Origin: G021776435 sp046756245
Lineage (GTDB): Bacteria; Pseudomonadota; Alphaproteobacteria; Caulobacterales; Parvularculaceae
Reading direction: 5' to 3'
Assembly (NCBI GenBank): GCA_046756245.1
Contig: JBHHVZ010000027.1
Location: forward strand, 1 to 31,256
DNA length: 31,256 nt
Made by a program: the position numbers and the translations under genes. This document shows positions 24,426-31,256 of the stretch, in pieces. The notes beneath the pieces are model-generated. The model saw nothing but the letters and a program-made list of their open reading frames with translations, had not been told where the DNA came from and made no database searches. Positions within the stretch are counted from its first letter, which is position 1, and every line of letters begins with the position of its first letter.

Positions 24426-25694
24426 TTATGCCTCAGGAACCGACTCCTGCAGAGCTATCCCGTCTTTTTTTGCGCGCCTGTTACGGCGCGCGGCAGTCAA
24501 AGGCCTGCGTCCATCCCCCGCACGCTCAACCGCATATGGCATCGCATTCGCTTTGAATATAGCCCTTTGGGAACGCGATATCCCCTGCAAAATGATCCGG
24601 CCGCCGCGCCGCATCACGTGCTTTTCTAACATCAGAACGAGACCGAGAAAGGCCGAATCGAACGCTTTGACGCTTTCAAACAACAATCGCACGTCGCCGC
24701 CGCACATGCTCGCATCCCGAAACGCTTCGCGCACGGGATCGAGCGCGCCGGCGGAAAGAACCCCGCCGAGCCGGATCGTTGTCGCCTCGGGAGAAAACTG
24801 CGTCTCGGCTCGCGCCTCTCCATTCGCACGCGGGCGCGCGCCGAAATAACAGCGCGGAAAACGCGTAACCAGCAGCAAGATGAATGCACACCCGTCCGCA
24901 ACGTAGCGCCGCCACAAAGCCGGCTCTTCCTTTATCCGCCAGACCCATTCGAGACCGGTTTTTTGCATCCAGACCGGCGCCCGGCGCACGCCGCCGGCGA
25001 CGAAATCCACCACCGCGCCAAGATGCGCGACGACCGGGGCCGCCAGCCGGTCACGGTTGCGATCGATCCAGGCCTGGCCTTTTTCCGCCCCCAGAGAAAC
25101 GACGACGAAGTCAGGGCCCGCGGCGTTGATGCGGTTGATGAATGTCTGAACGCTCATGCTGTCGACATCGCCGTGACCGGGATTGAGCCAGCCGGCGGAC
25201 ATAACGCCGCCGCGTTCGGCGTCAACGGCTTTCGCGGCGGCTTCCGCCGCGCCGTCGCGGCCGCCGAAAAAGAACACGCGCAGCCTGCGCCCTTCAAACC
25301 CCGACCGCTTGCGGAGAACGTCGAACAAATCCGCGCCCGCCGCCCTGGCGCGAAGCGGCGCGCCCAAAGCCCGGGCGAGCAGAACCAGCGGCGCGCCGTC
25401 GGCGAGACTGAAATCAGAATCGAGCGCGCGCCGGCGCGCTTCCGGATCTCTCAGCGATTGCACAAGCCAGTTTACGTTGGGCGTAATGAAGGAGAAGCGC
25501 CGACCGTCGCGCACGGCCAAATCGATCTCGAGCACGGCGCCGGAAAGGCCGGCCGCGTCGACCGGAAGACCCAGAACGGACCAGACGTCCCGATCAAAGT
25601 CATCTCTTTCGCGCGCCGGCGTAACCGAAAATGTCGCGCCGGAAATTTTCTCTCCGCGGTCGCCGCCGTTTCGATTGGCCGGGTTAATCGCCAT
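24426..25694 (-). CDS. WecG/TagA-family (GT26) glycosyltransferase fused to a STAS-like domain
   Basis: A 422-aa protein. Residues 38-270 are a WecG/TagA/CpsF (GT26) domain: ITPNVNWLVQSLRDPEARRR with the conserved Asn, SLADGAPLV with the likely catalytic Asp99, FFFGGRDGAAEAAAKA, VVVSLGAEKGQAW and GLEWVWRIKEEPALWRRY. GT26 enzymes add N-acetylmannosaminuronate, ManNAc or other hexoses to lipid-linked acceptors. Residues 304-390 have the STAS alternation: a strand TTIRLGGVLS, a helix, a strand VRLLFE, then AFDSAFLGLVLMLEKHVMRR with Ser347 at the position phosphorylated in anti-sigma antagonists, then GRIILQGIS. The tail is basic. GGGAGA precedes the ATG. It is first in the minus-strand operon. 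Confidence 0.82.
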   Translation of the reverse strand: MAINPANRNGGDRGEKISGATFSVTPARERDDFDRDVWSVLGLPVDAAGLSGAVLEIDLAVRDGRRFSFITPNVNWLVQSLRDPEARRRALDSDFSLADGAPLVLLARALGAPLRARAAGADLFDVLRKRSGFEGRRLRVFFFGGRDGAAEAAAKAVDAERGGVMSAGWLNPGHGDVDSMSVQTFINRINAAGPDFVVVSLGAEKGQAWIDRNRDRLAAPVVAHLGAVVDFVAGGVRRAPVWMQKTGLEWVWRIKEEPALWRRYVADGCAFILLLVTRFPRCYFGARPRANGEARAETQFSPEATTIRLGGVLSAGALDPVREAFRDASMCGGDVRLLFESVKAFDSAFLGLVLMLEKHVMRRGGRIILQGISRSQRAIFKANAMPYAVERAGDGRRPLTAARRNRRAKKDGIALQESVPEA

Positions 25695-25987
25695 CCTCTC
25701 CCTCTCCCCAGACCACGCTCAATACAGTAAACGGCGCAGTATACGCCAGATCGTACCGACGCGATCGCGTTGCGGTCATAAATCGTTCACCATGCGCCCG
25801 CAATGCGCCCAGCAAAGGCCGGGCCAACCGCAATTGAGATCGAAACTGAAATTTTCGGCGATCGCGGCCGTTGATCAGCCCGCTTCGCGCCAAATCCCCA
25901 ATGAAGTGCGCGCCTTAAAGCGCTTCACGTTCTGGCTGAATATTGCGTGAGATTATCACGTTCAATCGATGCAATCGGTTCAAATTT
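25695..25987. other. Divergent intergenic region between the two locus arms
   Basis: No ORF in this 403-bp gap (25695-26097) is convincing. The part nearest the PEP-CTERM gene becomes AT-rich. An inverted repeat CGTGA-N5-TCACG lies at 25946-25960 and could be an operator. Promoters for both arms must be here, but the one for the minus-strand operon could not be defined. Confidence 0.35.
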
Positions 25988-26003
25988 TTAAGAAATAGTT
26001 GAC
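25988..26003 (+). promoter_or_regulatory. CtrA-box-like TTAA-N7-TTGAC motif upstream of the PEP-CTERM gene
   Basis: TTAA at 25988-25991 and TTGAC at 25999-26003 are 7 bp apart, one mismatch from the alphaproteobacterial CtrA consensus TTAA-N7-TTAAC. TTGACT (25999-26004) could double as a -35 element. A clear -10 at the right distance is not obvious, so both readings are tentative. Confidence 0.25.
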
Positions 26004-26097
26004 TTCATTACAAAAAAGTTGGAATTCTTGTTAACCACCCGGTGTGGCGAGGTTCGCGCCAGCGGACTTGTGAAAAGTAACTTGGGGGTCATGGACC

Positions 26098-26718
26098 ATG
26101 AACAAACTCCTAGCCTTTGCGGCGGCGACGGCTGCTGCAGGCTTTTTCTCACTTTCAGCGAACGCCGCCGTGATCGACTTTGCTGCGGAAGCCGACACCA
26201 ACGGCGAACGCGGCGTGGCGAGCGGCACGCAACTGACGGTCGGCGGCGTCCTTGTCCAACTTGACGTGCCGATGAACAGCTCCTGGTTTCCATATCTGGA
26301 CGCCGGGGACGCCGGACTGGGCGTCTGCCAAAATCTGGATGCTTCAAATCAATGCGTTCCACCGAGCGACGACAACGTTACGATCGGCGAAGACGTCAAG
26401 GTGACGTTCGTGAACGGACCGCTCGTGATCACCGGGCTTTCGTTCGATGACATCGATCACGCCTCGCTCAACACCGACAATGTCGGCCAGCTGATTATTG
26501 AAACCAATCTGATGGCCGCCAATACATTTACGTTCGCCGGCGCCCTCGCGTGGGCGGCTGCGGGGCAGTTGGCTTCGTGGATCAGGTTTGAATTTGTAGA
26601 CACCGAATTCTATGTGAACGCCATTTCCACGATCCCGATTCCGGGCGCTTTGCCGCTCTTGCTTTCCGGACTCGCCGGTCTTGGATTTGCGTCGCGCCGG
26701 CGCCGCAAGACCGCCTGA
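26098..26718 (+). CDS. PEP-CTERM-class (VPLPA-CTERM-like) sorted surface protein
   Basis: A 206-aa exported protein. The signal peptide is MNKLLAFAAATAAAGFFSLS with cleavage probably after ANA (residues 21-23). The mature part is a beta-rich domain with two nearby cysteines (VCQNLDASNQC), likely a disulfide. The C-terminus has IPIPGALPLLLSGLAGLGF, then SRRRRK: sorting motif, hydrophobic helix and basic tail. The motif is a variant of VPLPA rather than PEP. The ATG has GGGGG about 9 nt upstream. It is followed by a terminator and then by the exosortase gene, so it is the obvious substrate of that enzyme. The function of the mature domain is unknown. Confidence 0.85.
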   Translation: MNKLLAFAAATAAAGFFSLSANAAVIDFAAEADTNGERGVASGTQLTVGGVLVQLDVPMNSSWFPYLDAGDAGLGVCQNLDASNQCVPPSDDNVTIGEDVKVTFVNGPLVITGLSFDDIDHASLNTDNVGQLIIETNLMAANTFTFAGALAWAAAGQLASWIRFEFVDTEFYVNAISTIPIPGALPLLLSGLAGLGFASRRRRKTA

Positions 26719-26750
26719 CCGAAAGCCTGAAGTAGCGATCCGAATTTGAA

Positions 26751-26780
26751 AACCGGCCCCGTGCGGGCCGGTTCTCTTTT
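26751..26780 (+). terminator. Rho-independent terminator after the PEP-CTERM gene
   Basis: AACCGGCCC (26751-26759) and GGGCCGGTT (26765-26773) pair perfectly around a 5-nt loop, followed by CTCTTTT. It ends the PEP-CTERM transcript 32 bp past the stop codon, so high-level expression of the substrate would not extend into xrtD, 120 bp further on, except by readthrough or a separate promoter. Confidence 0.85.
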
Positions 26781-26900
26781 GCGCTCATCGGCGCCATAAT
26801 TGCGAAACCGGCGGGGAGACGGTCAGCGGGGCGCGCGATGCGTCTCAACTCTAATCACCTGATATCCGTCTATGCGCCTGGAGCCGAAAGGGGCTGGCGA

Positions 26901-28502
26901 ATGAACGACAGGGTGAAGGCGGCGCTCGCCGGCCTTAAGGCGGCGGACCGACGGACGGTGTTGCTGCTCGCCGCCGTCGCAGCGGCGACCGCTTTCGCGT
27001 TCTGGAACGGACTCGGCAATCTTCTCAAACGCTGGAGCGAGCAGCAGGAGCTCAGTCACGGCTATTTTCTGCCGGTGATCGCGGCGTGGCTCATCTGGGA
27101 GCGGCGCGAGGCGATTTCAGCCAATCTCGACCGACCGGCGCTCCTGGGCGTCGCCGGCGTCGCCGTCGCCGCCGTCATTCTCATCCTCAGCGAGATGACG
27201 GTTACCTCGCTGATGGTCTTCCAACACCTGGCGCTGGTGTTCCTTCTGGCCTCCATGGCGTTTGCGCTCGGGGGGCGCGGCGTTTTCATAGTGACTCTTT
27301 TGCCGATCGCCTATCTCCTTTTCATGGTGCCGCCGCCCTATTGGGTGATTACGGTGCTGTCGTGGAAATTCCAGTTCTGGTCGTCGGCGCTTGGCGTGTT
27401 CTTCATCGAGCTTTTCGGCGTTCCGGTCTATCTGTCGGGAAACGTCATCGACCTCGGCGATTATAAGCTTCTGGTCGCTGAAGCCTGCAGCGGGCTTCGC
27501 TATCTGTTTCCGTTTCTCAGTCTCGGTTTTCTCGCCGCCTATTTATTCAGGGCGCCGCTTTGGCAACGCGCGGCGGTCTTTCTCTCCACCATTCCAATCA
27601 CCGTTTTCATGAACAGTTTCCGGATTGCGGTGACGGGCGTGCTTGTCGACCAATACGGGATCGCTCACGCGGAAGGCTTTTTGCATCTGTTCGAGGGATG
27701 GGTCGTTTTTCTGTTCTGCATGATTTTGCTGTTCGCGTTCATCGCCGGGCTGGCGCGCTTGTCCGGACGTAAGGATTTCAGCGCGCTTTTGACGCCGCCT
27801 GAAATTGGCGCTCGGAAGAAAAGCGGCGAATGGCGGCGCGATCTTTTCGCCCGGAATGCAATTGCGGCGCTGGCGATTCTGGTCGCCGCCGGCGGCGTCG
27901 TTCATTTTACTGCCAATGACGCGCTGAAAACGCCTTTACGCAAGGACTTGGATCTGTTGCTGTCCGAATTTTCGGACTGGAAAACTGAACGCCAGGAAAT
28001 CGACAAGGCGACGCTTGAGGTGCTGGGCGCAGACGATTTTGTCGTCGCCGACATGACGAGCCCGCAGGGCGAGTTTTTCAATCTCTATGTCGCCTATCTG
28101 AATATGCAGCGCGACGGTCATAGCTGGCATTCGCCGCGCCAGTGCATCCCCGGCGGGGGCTGGAAGATCATCTCCCATGACGTGCTCCCAACCGAGCGCG
28201 CCGACGGCCGGCCTTATTACTTCAACCGCATCGTCATTGAAAACCGCGGACAAAGGCAGCTCATTTATTACTGGTACGATCAGCGCGGACGTAAGATCGC
28301 CAATGAGTTCGTGATGAAGATCGCGCTCATAGTCGACGCCGTTCGGCTAAGGCGCACCGACGGCGCCCTGATCCGCCTGATGACGCCGATCAGCCGCGAC
28401 GAGCCGGCCGGCGCCGCCGACGAAAGACTCAAGGACCTTATGGAAACGCTTGAACCCTTGCTGCCGGACTATGCCCCGCCGGCGGACGCGCCCCTTTCCT
28501 GA
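26901..28502 (+). CDS. xrtD: Exosortase XrtD type, fused to EpsI
   Basis: A 533-aa inner-membrane transpeptidase-like enzyme that cleaves PEP-CTERM-class signals. The N-terminal 290 residues form about eight helices with the exosortase triad: Cys196 in VAEACSGLRYLFP, Arg241 in MNSFRIAVTGVL and His262 in GFLHLFEGWVVF. The sequences STIPITVFMNSFRI and VLVDQYGIAHAEGFLH resemble VPLPA-CTERM-specific XrtD rather than XrtA. The C-terminal 200 residues are an EpsI-type domain with HSPRQCIPGGGWKI. The ATG at 26901 has GAAAGGGG upstream and is preferred over the one at 26838. It is close to a VPLPA-like substrate gene and upstream of wzz and kinase genes. Confidence 0.87.
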   Translation: MNDRVKAALAGLKAADRRTVLLLAAVAAATAFAFWNGLGNLLKRWSEQQELSHGYFLPVIAAWLIWERREAISANLDRPALLGVAGVAVAAVILILSEMTVTSLMVFQHLALVFLLASMAFALGGRGVFIVTLLPIAYLLFMVPPPYWVITVLSWKFQFWSSALGVFFIELFGVPVYLSGNVIDLGDYKLLVAEACSGLRYLFPFLSLGFLAAYLFRAPLWQRAAVFLSTIPITVFMNSFRIAVTGVLVDQYGIAHAEGFLHLFEGWVVFLFCMILLFAFIAGLARLSGRKDFSALLTPPEIGARKKSGEWRRDLFARNAIAALAILVAAGGVVHFTANDALKTPLRKDLDLLLSEFSDWKTERQEIDKATLEVLGADDFVVADMTSPQGEFFNLYVAYLNMQRDGHSWHSPRQCIPGGGWKIISHDVLPTERADGRPYYFNRIVIENRGQRQLIYYWYDQRGRKIANEFVMKIALIVDAVRLRRTDGALIRLMTPISRDEPAGAADERLKDLMETLEPLLPDYAPPADAPLS

Positions 28503-28819
28503 ACGGCGTCCGGACGCGCCCGGCGCACTTCCCGCCGCCCGCCGAAACTGCACTTGACGTCGACCGGAAGCGCGCCACGGGAGGCGCCCGACTCAGCAAT
28601 CCGGCGCCGGATTTTCGGGTTACAGTTTATTTTTCTTCCTTTTTTAAGGGCTTAGAGATTGATTTGATCCCGCCGCACTTGTCGGCGCGCCGTCCCAGGG
28701 ACTACATTCCTGGTAGCGCCGCCCGGCGTTGGGGCGTGGGCGGCGGCTCGGATTTTGCACTGCGCTCCGGCGCAAAGGCGATCTGCGCCGCCGGCAGGCA
28801 TGAAAGGCATATCGACGCG
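28503..28819 (+). other. Structured leader region before the chain-length gene
   Basis: No gene seen. The first part holds a perfect palindrome (28598-28613) followed by a pyrimidine-rich run (28625-28646), which could be a weak terminator after xrtD. Further on are hairpins CCAGG/CCTGG (28695-28713) and TGCGC/GCGCA around TCCG (28761-28774). I compared it with the c-di-GMP-I riboswitch and could not fit the consensus. Confidence 0.35.
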
Positions 28820-30439
28820 ATGGGGGAAGAGTTTACGCTCGAAGACGCCCTGATTATCTTGCAACGGCGTTTTCTTTATTTCCTGATACCGGTGGCGATT
28901 CTGGTCCCGCTCGGCGTGACCGTCGTCATGCTTTTGCCTGCAAAGTACAAGGCTGAAGGGACGATCCTGGTCGAATCCCAGCAGATTCCGCCCGACCTCG
29001 TACGCTCAACCATTCACGCCTACGCGCAAGAGCGCATTCAAACCATCAAGCAGCGCGTGATGACGCGCAACCGGCTGCTGGAAGTCGCCGACAAATACGC
29101 CCTGTTTTCGAAAGACAAGGCCCTGTCCGAAAGCGAACGCGTCAAGCTGATGCGCGAACGGCTGGACGTTTCTCTGATCACGACAACCATGCGGCGCAAT
29201 TCGTCGCGCGATGGAACGATCGCGTTTACTGTTTCCTATACGGATCGTTCGCCCGATAAAGCGTTTCAGGTGGCCAACGAATTCATGACGCTATTCCTTA
29301 CGGAAGACGTCAGGACACGAACGGCCGGCGCTTCGAACACGACGGAATTTTTCCAGCAGGAATCGCGACGTCTTCGCGACGCCGTCGACGTTCTCGAGCA
29401 GCGCATCGCCGATTACAAGCGTAAAAACAGCAAGGCCTTGCCGGAACATCTCGACATGCATCTGAGCATGCTTGAACGCGCCACAGACGAGCTTGGAACG
29501 ACGAACGCTTCGATCAATTCGCTGGAAGAGGAATTGCGCTTTCTTGAAACGCAGCTCGCCGGTTATTCCTCAGGCTCCAATTCGGAATCCGGCCCGAGCA
29601 TGCGGCTTGCGGAGCTCAGATCCGAGCTCGTTCAGTTGCAGGCTGTCTATCAGGACGCCCACCCCAATGTTCAGGCGGTGAAAGATCAGATCGCGGCGCT
29701 CGAACGCGAGCTGGCGCCCAGCCGGGCGATCCAGAGCGCACGGCGCGAGCTCATCAGGGCGCAGGCGGCGCTGGCGGAGGCCGAAAAAACATCTCCGGAA
29801 GACGAAACCCGGCTCGATGCCATGCGCGCCGACATCGAGCGGCGCGAGCAGAGACTTGCGCGGATGGTGTCGACGGAAGTGCGCAGCGGCGCGAGCGACT
29901 TTCCGAGCGTTCAGCTCGAAGGCCGCATCGCGCTCGCTTCAAGCCAGCTGCGCACGCTCGAAAAACGCCGCGCGCAACTTAATGATGAGATCGCCGACCT
30001 GCAGACACGCATATCGCAAACGCCCGAAGTCGAGCGCGGCTTGTCGGCGCTTACGCGCGACTACGACAATGTTTTCCGCGAGTATCAGGAAGTCCTCGCC
30101 AAGCAGCAGGATGCTCAATTGGCGGAGAACCTTGAGGACAATCAGAAGGCTGAAAAGTTCAGCATCCTCGAAACGGCGCTCCGTCCCGAAAAACCGTCGA
30201 GCCCGGAGCGCGGCAAGCTGATCGTGCTCGCCCTGTTTTCCGCCTTCGCCGTCGGCGGCGGCGGCGCGCTTGGCGCAGAGCTTCTCTTCGCGACCGTGCG
30301 CGGACGCGATCATCTTTCGAATCTCATGGGGACGCACCCCATAGCCGTTATTCCGTATATCCATCGCGGCGACGAGCCGCGGTTCAATCTGCCGTTTGTC
30401 AAACCGAAGCAGGCGCGCGCCGCCGCGCATTCGGCGTAA
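28820..30439 (+). CDS. Wzz/GumC-type polysaccharide chain-length determinant
   Basis: A 539-aa inner-membrane polysaccharide co-polymerase. A first membrane helix near residues 20-45 (RFLYFLIPVAILVPLGVTVV) is followed by the periplasmic Wzz domain (YKAEGTILVESQQIPPDLV), a long coiled-coil region (about 200-440, with ELRSELVQLQAVYQDAHPNV) and a second helix LIVLALFSAFAVGGGGALGA near residue 475. The tail is short and basic with no kinase domain, and a BY-kinase gene follows 19 bp downstream. The size and coiled coil match the exosortase-locus subfamily. The frame is open to a TTG at 28664, but ATG 28820 directly precedes the family N-terminus. The ribosome-binding site is weak. Confidence 0.87.
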   Translation: MGEEFTLEDALIILQRRFLYFLIPVAILVPLGVTVVMLLPAKYKAEGTILVESQQIPPDLVRSTIHAYAQERIQTIKQRVMTRNRLLEVADKYALFSKDKALSESERVKLMRERLDVSLITTTMRRNSSRDGTIAFTVSYTDRSPDKAFQVANEFMTLFLTEDVRTRTAGASNTTEFFQQESRRLRDAVDVLEQRIADYKRKNSKALPEHLDMHLSMLERATDELGTTNASINSLEEELRFLETQLAGYSSGSNSESGPSMRLAELRSELVQLQAVYQDAHPNVQAVKDQIAALERELAPSRAIQSARRELIRAQAALAEAEKTSPEDETRLDAMRADIERREQRLARMVSTEVRSGASDFPSVQLEGRIALASSQLRTLEKRRAQLNDEIADLQTRISQTPEVERGLSALTRDYDNVFREYQEVLAKQQDAQLAENLEDNQKAEKFSILETALRPEKPSSPERGKLIVLALFSAFAVGGGGALGAELLFATVRGRDHLSNLMGTHPIAVIPYIHRGDEPRFNLPFVKPKQARAAAHSA

Positions 30440-30458
30440 CCTGGAGTCGCCCGACCCC

Positions 30459-31256
30459 ATGGACAGAATTCGCGAAGCAATCACACGGGCGCGCGACGCC
30501 GGCGCCAAGGCGCTGGCCGCGAGCCAGCCTGCGCGCGCAACGCCGGCGGCGCCGGTCGCCTATTTCACCCGTCAGCATGCCGACGATGACGACAGGTTCA
30601 CGCCTGTCTCCTGTAAATTCGAGCGCTTTGCAGAGAACAGAATCATTTCCAACGAACAGGATCCGGTGTTGAACGCCTATCGCGTTCTGAGAACGCGCAT
30701 CCTGCAAAAGATGGAAAAAGAGAACTGGAGAACGATCGCCGTCGTTTCGGCCTGCGCCGGCGCCGGCAAGACCGTGACGGCGATCAACCTCGCGATCGCA
30801 ATCGGCTCGCGAAAGGGATCGCGGGCGACGCTCGTTGATCTCGATTTCTATCGGCCGCGCATCGCTGAATATCTCGGGCTGGATGAAACGCCCTCCGTTC
30901 TCGATTACTTTGAAGGCTCGAAGTCTCTGGAAGAGGTGACGGTGCGCCCTGACCTGCCCGACGTGCTGGTGCTCGCCAATGAACGGGTTTCGCGTCGGGG
31001 CGCGGAACACCTGACATCGGCGCGGGCCGACGCGATGGTCGCCAAAGCGGTCGACGACTACCATTCGCGCGTCGTCATTTTCGACATGTCGCCGCTGCTT
31101 GGCTGCGACGACGCCATCGCTTTTCTGCCCAAGGTCGACTGCGTTCTGCTGGTGACCGCCAGCAATCAGACGCGCATTAAGGAGTTGAAGGACGCCAAAC
31201 GCGTCCTGGCCAATCACAATCTGATTGGGACCGTCCTCAACAAGGCGCCCGTCGCC
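30459..31256 (+). CDS. BY-type tyrosine autokinase of the exopolysaccharide locus (3' truncated by window)
   Basis: The first 266 codons of a CpsD/CapB-family kinase that pairs with the upstream Wzz protein and cycles between phospho-forms to control chain length. Residues 1-60 are a variable linker. The nucleotide-binding core has Walker A ACAGAGKT (98-105; the usual Pro-Gly-Glu is Cys-Ala-Gly-Ala here), Walker A' LVDLDFYRPR (125-134) and Walker B VVIFDM (205-210). The C-terminal tyrosine cluster lies beyond the window end. TGGAG lies 12 nt before the ATG. No stop codon occurs before the end of the sequence. Confidence 0.85.
   Translation, partial: MDRIREAITRARDAGAKALAASQPARATPAAPVAYFTRQHADDDDRFTPVSCKFERFAENRIISNEQDPVLNAYRVLRTRILQKMEKENWRTIAVVSACAGAGKTVTAINLAIAIGSRKGSRATLVDLDFYRPRIAEYLGLDETPSVLDYFEGSKSLEEVTVRPDLPDVLVLANERVSRRGAEHLTSARADAMVAKAVDDYHSRVVIFDMSPLLGCDDAIAFLPKVDCVLLVTASNQTRIKELKDAKRVLANHNLIGTVLNKAPVA

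Noticed and set aside
26010..26040. Sigma54-type promoter upstream of the PEP-CTERM gene
   Set aside because: GG is present in TTGGAATTC, but the GC at the -12 position is missing.
28661..28819. c-di-GMP riboswitch before the chain-length gene
   Set aside because: GCGCAAAGGC and GGUAGC pieces occur, but in the wrong order and without the conserved closing stem.

Overview
The window is GC-rich, tightly packed DNA that reads as an alphaproteobacterial chromosome. The main pointers are an FzlA-like cell-division GST next to queG, a DUF4174-type protein, and an alphaproteobacterial-style intergenic palindrome. The family is inferred only; Caulobacterales/Parvularculales-like is a guess. I see no tRNA, rRNA, CRISPR array, insertion sequence or phage gene.

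Left part (1-4.9 kb): an acyl-CoA thioesterase on the minus strand diverges from a plus-strand unit of a TetR regulator, a PlsC-type acyltransferase and an LplT-like MFS transporter. A perfect 16-bp palindrome in front of the TetR gene looks like its operator. Downstream lie two tandem long hairpins with related, covarying stems, then a small membrane-anchored DUF4174-like protein and a REP-like palindrome.

Middle part (4.9-12.9 kb): two exopolysaccharide precursor genes on the minus strand, UDP-glucose dehydrogenase and a polyprenyl-phosphate hexose-1-phosphate transferase, separated by a leader with two stem-loops. Then come housekeeping genes: a small unknown protein, cysQ, an unrecognised polytopic membrane protein, fzlA and queG.

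Right part (12.9-31.3 kb): a two-armed exopolysaccharide/exosortase locus. The minus arm runs, in transcription order, from a GT26 glycosyltransferase fused to a STAS-like domain, through a PrsT-type TPR lipoprotein, a possible 25-codon coupling ORF, an ExeA-like AAA+ ATPase, GT2, GT4 and GT2 glycosyltransferases and a 2OG-Fe(II) oxygenase, to a large G8-domain beta-helix surface protein. The plus arm has a PEP-CTERM-class (VPLPA-like) protein ending in a rho-independent terminator, an XrtD-type exosortase fused to EpsI, a Wzz/GumC chain-length protein and a BY-type tyrosine autokinase cut by the window edge.

Taken together, the hexosyl-1-P transferase and Ugd provide the lipid-linked first sugar and UDP-glucuronate. 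The GT2, GT4 and GT26 enzymes would extend the repeat unit, and the Wzz protein and kinase would set chain length and export. XrtD would process the sorted surface protein. No Wzx, Wzy or Wza homologue was recognised, so these must lie outside the window or be unrecognisable here.
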